The notes under the pieces are model-generated. The model did not search any database. It was not told the DNA's origin and saw nothing but the letters and a program-made list of their open reading frames with translations. Below, in pieces: positions 23,896-33,138 of a stretch of DNA of 58,004 nt; the first letter of the stretch is position 1; each line of letters starts with the position of its first letter. The stretch is from contig QBYD01000006.1 of assembly GCA_003282975.1 (NCBI GenBank), positions 1-58,004 on the forward strand, read 5' to 3'. This stretch comes from Pelagibacteraceae bacterium AG-325-C10. GTDB lineage: Bacteria; Pseudomonadota; Alphaproteobacteria; Pelagibacterales; Pelagibacteraceae. Both the position numbers and the translations under genes were made by a program.

Positions 23896-24684
23896 ATGCA
23901 CCTTTCAAAAAAACAAGTTGATGATTACCAAAAATATGGAGTTATTGTTGTTAAAGATGTTTTTAAGAATTGGATAGAAGCATTAAGAGAAGGTTTTAAA
24001 AAAGTTTTAGAAAAACCAAGCAAACATGGAAGGGAAAATGTTACTGATAATAAAGGAAGTTTCTTTGAAGATTATTGTAATTGGGGAAGAATAGAGGAAT
24101 TTAAAGATTGTATATTTAATTCACCTGCTGCACAAATTTTTACTGAAGCTACATCATCTTTTACATCGCAAATATTTCACGATCACATCTTTATTAAAGA
24201 GCCAGGTACTACGAAAGAAACTCCTTGGCATCAAGACATGCCGTATTATTGTGTAGATGGAAATGATACAGGTAGTTTTTGGATACCTTTAGATAACGTA
24301 GATAGAGAAAATAATCTTAAATTAATTTTAGGATCACATAAATGGAAAAAATTAATTAGACCAACAAAATGGTCAAATAATCAATCTTGGTACAAGGAAG
24401 ATAGTATATTTATGGAGCTACCCAATTTTAAAGAATTCAAAGATGATATATTCATACCAGAATTAAATTTAGGAGATGCTGTACTATTTAATTTTAAAAT
24501 TGTTCATGGCTCAACTGGAAATAATACTTTTAAATCTAGAAGAGCTTTTTCAATGAGATTTATTGGTGATGATGTAAAGTATATTGATAGAGGTGGGCCT
24601 ACATCTCCACCATTTGATGGAATTAACCTAAAAACTGGAGATTTAATGAGAGAGGATTGGTTTCCTAGAGTTTTTAATAACTAG
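23896..24684 (+). CDS. Phytanoyl-CoA dioxygenase (PhyH) family protein
   Basis: Fe(II)/2-oxoglutarate-dependent oxygenase (262 aa). The metal facial triad is His112 and Asp114 in TPWHQDMPYY and His204 in KIVHGSTGNN; the 2-oxoglutarate-binding Arg is at 215/216 (SRRAFSMRF). Soluble, probably cytosolic. Bacterial PhyH proteins hydroxylate varied small molecules such as amino-acid derivatives or phosphonates. Its position directly after amino acid permeases hints at a nitrogenous substrate brought in by that importer, but the link is only positional. Its 3' end overlaps the convergent DUF6165-like gene by 11 bp. Confidence 0.88.
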   Translation: MHLSKKQVDDYQKYGVIVVKDVFKNWIEALREGFKKVLEKPSKHGRENVTDNKGSFFEDYCNWGRIEEFKDCIFNSPAAQIFTEATSSFTSQIFHDHIFIKEPGTTKETPWHQDMPYYCVDGNDTGSFWIPLDNVDRENNLKLILGSHKWKKLIRPTKWSNNQSWYKEDSIFMELPNFKEFKDDIFIPELNLGDAVLFNFKIVHGSTGNNTFKSRRAFSMRFIGDDVKYIDRGGPTSPPFDGINLKTGDLMREDWFPRVFNN

Positions 24685-25063
24685 TATATTCTTTTATCTC
24701 TTTAATCTTAGAGCCTGTGTGATTATTAATTTCTAATTTAATTTTAGCTCTATCGTCATTTAAGAAATGAACATCTCTAGAAAGTTTAATAAAAGAATCT
24801 GTAAAATCTTTTTCTTTTTCACATTGTCTCTTATCATCTTCAATTACCCACAATTTTTCATTTATTTGTTTTAAAGAATCAAAAAGTTCAGTTAGCTTTT
24901 GATCAGATTTGACCTTGCTATTTAATTGATCTCTTAGAATTGAATGTTCTTCGTTAATATATTTTAATTTGACTGGATCTTTGATTTTTTCTTGTTTAAT
25001 TTCAAGAATAGAAATTTTGTCTATTAATTCTCCAACTGATACTTCAACTAGAATTTTATTCAT
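24674..25063 (-). CDS. DUF6165-like small helical protein
   Basis: A 129-aa soluble, charged, mostly helical protein beginning MNKILVEVSVGELIDKISILEIKQEKI. The SVGELIDK.SILEIK opening matches, from memory, DUF6165, a family often found beside lipopolysaccharide glycosyltransferases. That fits here: a heptosyltransferase-like gene starts divergently 32 bp away. The middle is coiled-coil-like with many Lys/Glu/Asp. No biochemical role is known to me. It overlaps the convergent PhyH gene. Confidence 0.7.
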   Translation of the reverse strand: MNKILVEVSVGELIDKISILEIKQEKIKDPVKLKYINEEHSILRDQLNSKVKSDQKLTELFDSLKQINEKLWVIEDDKRQCEKEKDFTDSFIKLSRDVHFLNDDRAKIKLEINNHTGSKIKEIKEYTSY

Positions 25064-25095
25064 TAAAAAATATACTATGTTAAATTGTTAAAAAA

Positions 25096-26037
25096 ATGTC
25101 TAATATTTTAATCATTAAACATGGATCATTAGGTGATATAGCTCAAGCATGTGGTGCAATTCAAGATATTTCTGAAAATCACAAAGATGATGAAGTTCAT
25201 TTGCTAACAACTAAACCATATTTTGATCTATTTAAAAAAAATCCTCATATTTCTAATGTCATTTTAGATAAGAGATTACCAAGATTTAATTTGATTTATT
25301 TATATTCATTGATGAAAAATATAAAGAAATTCAAATTCTCAAAGATATATGATTTACAAAACTCTAGCAGAACGTCATTTTATAAAAAAATATTATTTCC
25401 TAAAGCTACAAAAGATATTTGGTCATCTACAGAAACCACATTACCTGAAGGAACCACAAAAGAGGATTTTGATAAAGACTCAGTCCTATCTAGATTTGAC
25501 CATCAATTAAAAAGTTCTGGAATTAATACCAGTCACACTTTAAGCCCTGATTTCTCATGGAGTCCATCAGATATATCTCAAATAAAAAATTACCATCAAT
25601 TGGAAAAATATATTGTTCTTTTTCCTTTTTGTTCTCCTCATTTAACTTCTAAAAAATGGCCTTCCTATAACGAATTAATAAACTTGATTAATGAAAAATA
25701 TAAAAACACTTACAAGGTAGTCATTGCACCGGGACCTAACGAGATTAAAGAAGCAAAAAATATTAATGCACTTTGTGTTTTAGATAATGGCAAAGCATTA
25801 GATATTTCTCAGTTAGCTGCATTAATTATAGACAGCTCATTTGTTGTTGCTAATGATACTGGACCTGCTCACATGACAGCTCATTTGGGATCAAAAGGAT
25901 TAGCTTTATTTGGATCTCATACTAGTCCTTTTAAAGTTAGCATTGAAAGAGAAAATTTTAAAGCAATACAAGCACCAGAATTATCAAAACTTTCAGCAGA
26001 AAAAGTTTTTGAAAGATTATCTAATTCAATTTCTTAA
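25096..26037 (+). CDS. Glycosyltransferase family 9 (heptosyltransferase-like)
   Basis: A 313-aa GT-B fold protein of the ADP-heptose:LPS heptosyltransferase family. The N-terminal ILIIKHGSLGDIAQACGAIQDI is the family's acceptor-side signature, and VVANDTGPAHMTAHLGSKGLALFGSHTSP is the C-terminal nucleotide-sugar site, with the conserved Asp-Thr-Gly-Pro-x-His. It probably adds a sugar to a surface glycolipid at the inner face of the inner membrane. The divergent DUF6165-like gene is a common partner. Its end overlaps the convergent membrane gene by 17 bp. Confidence 0.9.
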   Translation: MSNILIIKHGSLGDIAQACGAIQDISENHKDDEVHLLTTKPYFDLFKKNPHISNVILDKRLPRFNLIYLYSLMKNIKKFKFSKIYDLQNSSRTSFYKKILFPKATKDIWSSTETTLPEGTTKEDFDKDSVLSRFDHQLKSSGINTSHTLSPDFSWSPSDISQIKNYHQLEKYIVLFPFCSPHLTSKKWPSYNELINLINEKYKNTYKVVIAPGPNEIKEAKNINALCVLDNGKALDISQLAALIIDSSFVVANDTGPAHMTAHLGSKGLALFGSHTSPFKVSIERENFKAIQAPELSKLSAEKVFERLSNSIS

Positions 26038-27103
26038 ATTTACTTAATACTCTTAGAATAATTGGAACGGTAAAAAGGATAAAAAGTAACCTTATTATAT
26101 GATGAAATGCAACAAAGTCTGGATCTAGGTCAAATGCTATTGCTATGACAGCTATTTCATAAATACCACCAGGACTAAATGACAAAATTAAAGTTAAGAT
26201 ATCTGTATCAACAAAGAATGAAGCTATATAAGCTGCAACCAAACCAAGTAAAATTAAAATAATTGTTGCAACCACACTATGTAATGAATTATTAGCAATT
26301 TCTCTGAAAGTTTTTTCAGCAAATTTACAACCAACAGAGGCACCAAGAATTAATAAACAAAAATTAATAGTTGCATCTGGGAGTTTATAAGACGCAATAT
26401 CGGTCACTTGTAATAAACCACTCGCAAAAAGTGTTCCAGACATTAAAACAGCTGGAATTTTAATTTTACCAAAGATGAATATAAAAAAAAGAGAAGCAGA
26501 GATTAATAAAATCAAATTAAGATGATTTTGCGACATATAATTAAATTCATTTTTTATTAAAATCTCTGAACTAGGATTGTTAACTACAATAAATGGTATA
26601 ATTGTAATAATTATTATTAATCTTATTAAATGGGAGGTAGCAACTTGAGATAAATCTGTTTTTTCATTTTCAGCTAAAATTAACAAAGGACCTAGAGCGC
26701 CTGGGGCAGCTGAAAATATTGATGCTTTTTCACCATATCCAGAAAATCTTTGAAGATATTTTGCAACTGTTAAAATACAAACAATAATGTAAATAAGCAT
26801 TATGATCGAGGTCCAAATCCAATTAATCATTTGATTGAAAAGGTTTTGATCAATGTAATTACCGATGTGAAGTCCTAAAATAATCAAAATTGAACTTAAT
26901 ACTAATTTTGGCATTTTTATTCTTAAACCAGATAAAGCTAAGATTGATGTAACAATCATGGGTCCTAACATCCAAGCAAGTGGTATATTAAGATAATCTG
27001 CAACAACAGCGCTTGGAATAGATATAATAACTACAGTAATAAAGTTTTTAGAAAAAAGTTCTTTTAAATTATTTAAATAAAAAGAGGCATCATACTTGAT
27101 CAT
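26021..27103 (-). CDS. AbrB-family (PF05145) integral membrane protein
   Basis: A 360-aa membrane protein with about 10 hydrophobic helices in two related halves, each opening with an amphipathic Leu-Gly-Pro element (LAWMLGPMIV and KIPAVLMSGTLFASG) and each carrying an H(L/I)IRL motif (SHLIRLIIII and FHHIIRLLFIL). This is the family annotated as AbrB or, misleadingly, ammonia monooxygenase; members may transport small molecules. It is unrelated to the AbrB transcription factor of Bacillus. The EamA transporter gene ends 4 bp upstream on the same strand, so they likely share a transcript. Confidence 0.83.
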   Translation of the reverse strand: MIKYDASFYLNNLKELFSKNFITVVIISIPSAVVADYLNIPLAWMLGPMIVTSILALSGLRIKMPKLVLSSILIILGLHIGNYIDQNLFNQMINWIWTSIIMLIYIIVCILTVAKYLQRFSGYGEKASIFSAAPGALGPLLILAENEKTDLSQVATSHLIRLIIIITIIPFIVVNNPSSEILIKNEFNYMSQNHLNLILLISASLFFIFIFGKIKIPAVLMSGTLFASGLLQVTDIASYKLPDATINFCLLILGASVGCKFAEKTFREIANNSLHSVVATIILILLGLVAAYIASFFVDTDILTLILSFSPGGIYEIAVIAIAFDLDPDFVAFHHIIRLLFILFTVPIILRVLSKFKKLN

Positions 27104-27107
27104 ATAC

Positions 27108-27995
27108 TTAAGATTTAATATCTACTCTTTTTCTAATTATTTCTTTATCTAGTTTTATCTCTCTATAAGAAATTATAAGCACACCTGTAAATATTATAAG
27201 AGCACCAATCCAGGTATAAAGATCTGGAATTTCACCAAACACAAAATACCCAATAATTGATGCAAAAACTAAATTTAAAAAAGAGTAGGGTTGAGTCATG
27301 CTAACATCTACTAATTTAAAAGCATGGTTAAGTGTTAGATGTAATACAGTTCCACAAATAGCTGCTAAAATTAAGTAAATAAAAGTTTTTAAACTAGGCA
27401 TCTCCCAAAAAAATAAAACAATTACAAAACTTAATAAGCTCATAAATATAGATTGATGTGCTAAAATTGTAATAGCACTATCATCTTTTGAGATTTTTTT
27501 AGTTATGATTATATTGATTGACCATAGTAATGCTGAAAATAAAATCATATAGACCCCAATCGATATATCTACATAACCAGGTCTAATGATTACTAGCATT
27601 CCACCAAAACCAAGAATTAAAGCTAAAGTTCTATAAATATAAATCTTCTCACCTAAAAAAAATACTGCAAGTATTGTAACAATTAATGGTACAACAAAAG
27701 ATATTGCTGTAACTTTTTCAATAGGAAGCAATACTAATGAAGAAAAGTATAAAAGCATTGCAGGCAAACCAAGTATCGCTCTTAAGAAATGCTTTTTCAG
27801 ATGTTTTGTTTTTAATACAACAAAATTTGTTTTGATTAGATAAGGCATGATAATTACCAAACCTAAAAAAAACCTAAAAAAACCTGCAACGTAAACATTA
27901 ACATCTTCTTGAGCTATTCTTAAAAAAGAGAGCATTACGGTTCCAAAAAAAACAGAAATAATTATTAAAAAAATAGCTAATTTATTATTAGACAT
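27108..27995 (-). CDS. EamA/DMT-family transporter
   Basis: Ten-helix drug/metabolite transporter (295 aa) with two EamA repeats. The first ends in the glycine-rich helix LILGFGGMLVIIRPG and the second in YTWIGALIIFTGVLIISYRE. Substrate unknown; relatives export amino acids and other metabolites or act in uptake. It lies between a glycosyltransferase gene and the AbrB-family membrane gene on the same strand. Two further EamA genes occur in this window (42027 and 45630). Confidence 0.9.
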   Translation of the reverse strand: MSNNKLAIFLIIISVFFGTVMLSFLRIAQEDVNVYVAGFFRFFLGLVIIMPYLIKTNFVVLKTKHLKKHFLRAILGLPAMLLYFSSLVLLPIEKVTAISFVVPLIVTILAVFFLGEKIYIYRTLALILGFGGMLVIIRPGYVDISIGVYMILFSALLWSINIIITKKISKDDSAITILAHQSIFMSLLSFVIVLFFWEMPSLKTFIYLILAAICGTVLHLTLNHAFKLVDVSMTQPYSFLNLVFASIIGYFVFGEIPDLYTWIGALIIFTGVLIISYREIKLDKEIIRKRVDIKS

Positions 27996-28034
27996 TAATA
28001 AATTACTATAAGTATAACTGAGGTATAAACAATA

Positions 28035-29117
28035 TTAGTTTAGAATATCTTTATATTTTTTAACAATATTTGACCAATAGAACTTTGTAACAAACTCTTT
28101 TGCATTTTTTCCATATTCTAAATATTTTTTGTTCTCTAAAATTGAATTCATTGAAAAATAAATTGCATCTAGATTATTCCCATCACAAATTAAACCTGTC
28201 TTTTCATGTTCTATGGCATCTGAGGCGCCACCGTCTTTTCCACCAATCGATGGAACGGCATATTGAGCAGCTTCTGTATAAGCTATTCCAAAACCTTCAA
28301 CTGAGGATTTATGAATAACAGATGGCATTACAAATACATTTGATTTTGCAATCAAAGCATTTTTTAAATCATCAGTAATATCTTTAAAGAACATTACTTG
28401 AGCCTCTAAGTCCAATTCTTTTATAAGGTTTTTAATATTCTCTTCTTCATCACCAGAACCAATACAAATATAAACTATATCTGGATAAATCTGTTTTAGA
28501 TTTCTTAGAGCCATTATTACTTTTTCATGATTTTTTCTTTTATCAAATCTTGAAACAGTAATTAATCTAGGTGTTTTTACTTTAAGTAAACTTTCAACTT
28601 TATCTAATGATTTTTGACTTAGGTCTTTTATTGGATCAATTCCTGGGTTAATTACAATAATCTTATCTTGATTTATGCCAATCTCAATTGCTAAATTTTT
28701 TGTATATTCAGAATTTGCTATGACTTTTTCAACTTTATCAAAAACTTCTAACAAACGCTTATTAATTCTTGATCCTTTTGTATGATTAATTTCTTTTCCA
28801 TGAATTAAGCAGATTTTTTTTTTATTTGTTTTTAAATGTTCTAAACTTTTCCAGTGATCTGCAACAATCCCATTAACTTTACTATCTCTAACAAATTCAT
28901 CAATTAGGTGAGCTTTTCTGTATTTTCTAAGAAATTTAGGTCCACCAACTCTTTCAATTGAAAAAGATGCCTGTTCATCAAAAGATTTATGATTTTCAAT
29001 ATAATCTGCAAAAACTTTAATCATAAATTTTTTAGATAGTTCTTTTGAAAGTCCCCACATTAAACTTTGCATGCCTCCAAGTTCTGGAGGAAAAGATCTA
29101 GTAACAATTAAAAACAT
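28035..29117 (-). CDS. Glycosyltransferase family 4 (GT1-type)
   Basis: A 360-aa GT-B glycosyltransferase. The N-terminal TRSFPPELGGMQSLMWGLSKEL is the typical acceptor-domain opening. ITVSRFDKRKNHEKVIMAL starts the nucleotide-sugar domain, and VMPSVIHKSSVEGFGIAYTEAAQYAVPSIGG carries the E-x7-E motif. It probably builds a surface polysaccharide or glycolipid. It overlaps the upstream thioredoxin-fold gene (TAATG), an unexpected functional pairing that may only reflect compaction. Confidence 0.9.
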   Translation of the reverse strand: MFLIVTRSFPPELGGMQSLMWGLSKELSKKFMIKVFADYIENHKSFDEQASFSIERVGGPKFLRKYRKAHLIDEFVRDSKVNGIVADHWKSLEHLKTNKKKICLIHGKEINHTKGSRINKRLLEVFDKVEKVIANSEYTKNLAIEIGINQDKIIVINPGIDPIKDLSQKSLDKVESLLKVKTPRLITVSRFDKRKNHEKVIMALRNLKQIYPDIVYICIGSGDEEENIKNLIKELDLEAQVMFFKDITDDLKNALIAKSNVFVMPSVIHKSSVEGFGIAYTEAAQYAVPSIGGKDGGASDAIEHEKTGLICDGNNLDAIYFSMNSILENKKYLEYGKNAKEFVTKFYWSNIVKKYKDILN

Positions 29118-29671
29118 TAATCAAACTTCCATTTAATGCCACAACCAGCACTTGGAATTTGATTTTCTGGTCCTTTACCAGTTTCTGCTATTTGTCTCAT
29201 AGCTTTTAATAGATCACTTTCACCATCATTAACTGGTACAAATTTTTTCAATTCTCTTAATCTACCTCTGTATTGAAGTTCTAAATTTTTATTATAACCA
29301 AAAAAATCAGGTGTACACACAGCGTCATAAGATTTTGCAATTTCCTGAGTATCATCATGCAAATATGGAAAACTAAATTGATTATTATTTGCAAATTTTA
29401 TCATGTTATCAAATGAATCATCTGGATAATTCACAAAATCATTTGAACATATTGCAACTGAATTAATTCCTATTTTTTTTAATTCATTACAATCTTCAAC
29501 AATTTCTTTAGTAACAGCTTTTACATATGGACAATGGTTACAAATAAACATTATCAAGGTACCGTTTTTACCTTTAAAATTATCTAGAGATATAATTTTG
29601 TTTTCTGTAGATTTTAATTCAAATGGTAAAGCTTTTTTACCAAAATCACATATTGGAGTTTGTATTGGCAT
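29117..29671 (-). CDS. Thioredoxin-fold AhpC/TSA-type redox protein
   Basis: A 184-aa cytosolic thioredoxin-like protein with the redox pair Cys44-Asn-His-Cys47 in MFICNHCPYVKA and a downstream cis-Pro region. There is no signal peptide. This group is annotated as thioredoxin family or alkyl hydroperoxide reductase-like, but the CNHC centre differs from both CGPC thioredoxins and peroxiredoxins. A C-terminal Cys (AGCGIKW) may also take part. It is divergent from the gamma-carbonic anhydrase-like gene across 20 bp, so both promoters are extremely short. Confidence 0.85.
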   Translation of the reverse strand: MPIQTPICDFGKKALPFELKSTENKIISLDNFKGKNGTLIMFICNHCPYVKAVTKEIVEDCNELKKIGINSVAICSNDFVNYPDDSFDNMIKFANNNQFSFPYLHDDTQEIAKSYDAVCTPDFFGYNKNLELQYRGRLRELKKFVPVNDGESDLLKAMRQIAETGKGPENQIPSAGCGIKWKFD

Positions 29672-29691
29672 ACTGTAAGAATATATAAATT

Positions 29692-30204
29692 ATGTTTTAC
29701 GATTTAAAAGATAAAAAACCAAAAAACTCTGGCGAAAATTGGGTAGCACCTAATGCTACAATTATTGGCGATGTAACTTTAGAGAAAAATACAAGTATTT
29801 GGTTTAATGCTGTATTACGAGGAGATCTTGAAAATATTCATATTGGAGAAGGTTCTAATATTCAAGATGGAAGTGTATTACATACAGATCCGGGATACCC
29901 ATTAAAAGTTGGAAAAAATGTAACTGTTGGTCATTTAGTTATGCTCCACGGATGTACCATTGGAGACAATAGTTTAATTGGTATTGGAGCTGTTATATTA
30001 AATAACACTAAAATTGGTAAAAATTGTATTATTGGCGCCAAAACTTTACTTGCTGAAAATAAAGAAATACCAGATGATTCTTTAGTAGTTGGTTCACCAG
30101 GTCGAGTAATAAGAAAAGTAACTAAAGAAGAAAAAGAAGCAGTATTAAAAAATACAAAACATTATCAAGATAATTGGAAAAGATACTCAAAATCAATATT
30201 ATGA
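29692..30204 (+). CDS. Gamma-carbonic anhydrase-like hexapeptide protein
   Basis: A 170-aa left-handed beta-helix protein of the YrdA/PaaY/CaiE group. Hexapeptide repeats run from about 20 to 135 (IIGDVTLEKNTSIW, NIQDGSVLH, VGHLVMLHGC), with the zinc-ligand histidines in VLHTD, VGHLV and LHGCT. It may bind zinc or iron and act on CO2 or acyl groups; many members have uncertain activity. ATG is only 20 bp from the divergent start. Its stop overlaps the ATG of the outer-membrane gene that follows (ATGA). Confidence 0.9.
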   Translation: MFYDLKDKKPKNSGENWVAPNATIIGDVTLEKNTSIWFNAVLRGDLENIHIGEGSNIQDGSVLHTDPGYPLKVGKNVTVGHLVMLHGCTIGDNSLIGIGAVILNNTKIGKNCIIGAKTLLAENKEIPDDSLVVGSPGRVIRKVTKEEKEAVLKNTKHYQDNWKRYSKSIL

Positions 30205-31565
30205 AAATATTTAATTTTTATTTTTTTATTTTTTTTCTTATTCTTTTTCAATCAAAATCATTTTCAGCAACAATCACTTACGAAGAAATTTTAAATAATC
30301 CAACTGATCTTGAATTAAATTTGAATTATGCAAAACAACAAGAAATTGGTGGCAATATAAAATCTACGATAGCCACTTTAGAAAGATTAAGTAAACTTTA
30401 TCCAAAAAATTCAGATATAAAAATATATTTATTATCAATCTTATTAAGAATGGACTCTAAGATTAAAGTTGATTTTATGGTCAAAACAATGCTTGAGGAT
30501 CCAAATACAGGTGAAGAAACAAAAAGATTAATAGCTAAATTATTGTCAGATAATCAACTCCAAAATACAAAACAAAATAAATGGATTGCTTATTTAGATA
30601 TAAATTATTCTCAAACAGAGGAAGACAATATTAGTGGAAGAACAAAATCTGGAAAACTACTTAAGAGCAATGGAACAACAGACTCTGAACTTCCATTTCC
30701 AGCTAATGATAGCAGACTTACATTGGAATACGATAAAACATACGTTAGAGGCACTTCTCTAACTTTAGGAAGAATTATAGATAAAAACTCTTCAATATAT
30801 TTGAATTTTGGTTCCAATATAAATACCAATAATAAAAAAGAAAAAGGAGAGAGTGATATTCATTCTTTTTCTGTAAGTTATTTAAAAATTCACAAAAACC
30901 ATTACTTCACACCATATTTTTTTTTCAACAATTTAAATTATAGAATGCAGGAAGATTATCAAAGAAAAGGTGTTGGAATTAATAATACTTATTTATTTAA
31001 TGATAAGTTAAATTTAAATTATTCATTAAGTTATACAGATAACAGATATCATTCAGAGCCATTACCAGTAGATTCTTTTGGAACTCAGTTATTTGTAGAT
31101 GCAGGTGATTTAAATAATAGTGAGGTTTATAATTCTTATATCAAATTAAATTATAATTTATCAGATAAAGTTCGGCTCAGTTCCAAATTAATTTACAGTG
31201 AAACTGATCATTCTAAAAAATTTGATAGCCACGACTCTTTAGGTGCTAATATTTCATTTTCTAAAATTTTTCCACTTGGTACAGCTACTATCTCTGCAAC
31301 ACATCTAACAAATGAATACAAGGAAAGAAAGATGACTGTATCTTCATTAAAAGATAGAGAAGATACAAGCTTAGTTACAAACTTAAGTTTTAGAGGAGAT
31401 ATAAATAAAATTTTACCCTTTTTATCTAAAATAAATAAAGATAATACTATTTTTTACACTTTAAGCTTTAGAGAATCCAATGTAAATTCAAGTATATTGA
31501 GTTATGAAAGAAAAAGGTCATTTAAAACAATTGGAATATCAAAGAGGATTAACTTTAATGGTTAG
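30201..31565 (+). CDS. Outer-membrane TPR + beta-barrel protein, Slam/type XI translocon-like
   Basis: A 454-aa exported protein. I start at the ATG at 30201, which overlaps the previous stop (ATGA) and gives a clean signal peptide (MKIFNFYFFIFFLILF, cleavage near SFSA); an upstream in-frame ATG at 30174 would spoil it. Residues ~25-115 form TPR-like helices. From ~120 to the end alternating strands suggest a 14-ish-stranded barrel, ending SYERKRSFKTIGISKRINF. This N-terminal TPR plus C-terminal DUF560-like barrel is the layout of Slam proteins, which move cargo to the cell surface. The next gene overlaps it by 8 bp and is a candidate cargo. The Slam assignment is by architecture only. Confidence 0.7.
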   Translation: MKIFNFYFFIFFLILFQSKSFSATITYEEILNNPTDLELNLNYAKQQEIGGNIKSTIATLERLSKLYPKNSDIKIYLLSILLRMDSKIKVDFMVKTMLEDPNTGEETKRLIAKLLSDNQLQNTKQNKWIAYLDINYSQTEEDNISGRTKSGKLLKSNGTTDSELPFPANDSRLTLEYDKTYVRGTSLTLGRIIDKNSSIYLNFGSNINTNNKKEKGESDIHSFSVSYLKIHKNHYFTPYFFFNNLNYRMQEDYQRKGVGINNTYLFNDKLNLNYSLSYTDNRYHSEPLPVDSFGTQLFVDAGDLNNSEVYNSYIKLNYNLSDKVRLSSKLIYSETDHSKKFDSHDSLGANISFSKIFPLGTATISATHLTNEYKERKMTVSSLKDREDTSLVTNLSFRGDINKILPFLSKINKDNTIFYTLSFRESNVNSSILSYERKRSFKTIGISKRINFNG

Positions 31566-33093
31566 AAATTTTTTTTATATTTTATTTTTTTATTTAATTT
31601 TTGTAGCTAAGTCCTTTAGTAGTGATTTTATAGGTGTAATAGGAGTAGCTGTTGGAGATATTTATAATCAAAAAAACGAAAAACTATTAAGTGGATCTAA
31701 AATTTTTTATGGAGACACTATTTTAGCTAATTCTAAATCAAATGCTCAAATACTATTTTTAGATGAAACTGTTATGACAGTTGGAGAAAATACAGAACTT
31801 ACAATTGATGATTTTATATATAATCCAATAACAAATGATGGAAATTTTGTAACTAATATAAAATCTGGAATTGTTAAGACAATTTCTGGAAAAATAAGTG
31901 AAAAAAATCCAGAGAAACTTGAGGTAAAAATACCAAACGGTTCTTTAGGTGTTAGAGGAACAGAGTTTATTGTTTCTCTTAATTCAGAAAAAGAAAGCAC
32001 TGTTTTATTATTAGGTCCGGGTCCAGATAACACTTTAGGTATGGTTCCAGGAAATATTATGCTGACAGATGGTATAAATACTACGGAAATAATTAATCCT
32101 GGTTTTCAAGCAGTGTTAGAAAATGTAGTTTCCTTAGCCTCACCTACAAATTTAGATGTTTTAACCCAAATGACTAGCTCAATGGGTCATTCAATTTTAA
32201 ACAGTAGTAATATTGTGGATAATTCAAAAGAAGTTACTTCAAATTTAATAAGCGCTGAAGATTTAAAACAAAACATCATAATAACAGCAGAAAAATTTGA
32301 TTTAAAATCTGATGAGAGTGCTTCTGAAATATTATCTGGATTATCATCAGAGTCTGAATCAAAAGAAATATTAGTTGCCATGAATGAATTACAAGACAAT
32401 ATCGAGGTATTAGATAATGAAAATTATGTAAGAACTTTAGACCAGAACACTATATTATACGACTCTGGTTGGATTGATCTTGCAAAAGTAACAACAGGTT
32501 CAAATGGTTTTTCTTACAGTGCTAATGAAGATGTATTTCAAAATGGAGGCATTCAACAAGGTCGAGCTCAAGTATATGTAAATTTTAATAAAAAAGAAAT
32601 AAGTGCAGATATATTCTCCAAAATAACATTAAAAGATGCATCTACAGTGGACTATAGTTTTACAACGCCTACAGTTGCTGTAACAACAATTCCTGTAGTT
32701 GCTTCTGTGCCTTTGGCAATGGGAACAACTGGAGGTGTATTTTTAAATCAATTGATGGATAGTGGTGGCGGTGAATGCCCAGCTGACTCGTGTTCATCTT
32801 TAATTAGAGAAGCAGATACTTTGTCGAATAGTGTTTTAACATTTAATTCCGGAGATACTGAGCTATTAATGGAAAAATACAACCACGATACAACTACCGG
32901 AGGAGCTTTAAAAGAAGTATTTCAATACGGTAAATTTATTACTGTTGATAATTCTGGATTAACGGGTGTGGGATCTTTTGTTTTTGAAGGAGCTCATGAT
33001 GAAAACGCAGATCCGGCGGACGAAGCAACTTATGTTCAATCCATTGAAAGATTGGAAGGTTCAGCTACAGTAGTTGGAAAAGCATTAGATTAA
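31558..33093 (+). CDS. Secreted FecR-domain protein, candidate cargo of the upstream translocon
   Basis: A 511-aa exported protein. The ATG at 31558 gives a signal peptide (MVRNFFYILFFYLIFVAKSF) and has AGAGGA upstream; an in-frame ATG at 31504 would bury it. A FecR domain covers about 22-150 (GSKIFYGDTILANSKSNAQI, and IPNGSLGVRGTEF). A helical acidic middle follows (~190-290). The C-terminal region is beta-rich (QVYVNFNKKEISADIF), recalling the barrel handle of surface proteins exported by Slam systems. There is no lipobox Cys at the predicted cleavage site. Two Cys pairs in ECPADSC may form a disulfide. The 8-bp overlap with the barrel gene implies co-translation and a shared task. Confidence 0.75.
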   Translation: MVRNFFYILFFYLIFVAKSFSSDFIGVIGVAVGDIYNQKNEKLLSGSKIFYGDTILANSKSNAQILFLDETVMTVGENTELTIDDFIYNPITNDGNFVTNIKSGIVKTISGKISEKNPEKLEVKIPNGSLGVRGTEFIVSLNSEKESTVLLLGPGPDNTLGMVPGNIMLTDGINTTEIINPGFQAVLENVVSLASPTNLDVLTQMTSSMGHSILNSSNIVDNSKEVTSNLISAEDLKQNIIITAEKFDLKSDESASEILSGLSSESESKEILVAMNELQDNIEVLDNENYVRTLDQNTILYDSGWIDLAKVTTGSNGFSYSANEDVFQNGGIQQGRAQVYVNFNKKEISADIFSKITLKDASTVDYSFTTPTVAVTTIPVVASVPLAMGTTGGVFLNQLMDSGGGECPADSCSSLIREADTLSNSVLTFNSGDTELLMEKYNHDTTTGGALKEVFQYGKFITVDNSGLTGVGSFVFEGAHDENADPADEATYVQSIERLEGSATVVGKALD

Positions 33094-33138
33094 AACAGCA
33101 AAAATATAGTAAGATCAAGTTTATCAAAGAGGAATGAA

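Noticed and set aside
26021-27103. AbrB transcription factor or ammonia monooxygenase
   Set aside because: The protein is a multi-helix membrane protein of the PF05145 type; both common names are historical mislabels.
30174-30200. Earlier ATG of the outer-membrane barrel gene
   Set aside because: It adds nine polar residues before a clean signal peptide. The ATG at 30201 overlaps the previous stop in the ATGA style used elsewhere here.
31504-31557. Earlier ATG of the FecR-domain gene
   Set aside because: It would put 18 charged residues in front of the signal peptide and overlap the barrel gene by 62 bp. The ATG at 31558 has an AGAGGA site.
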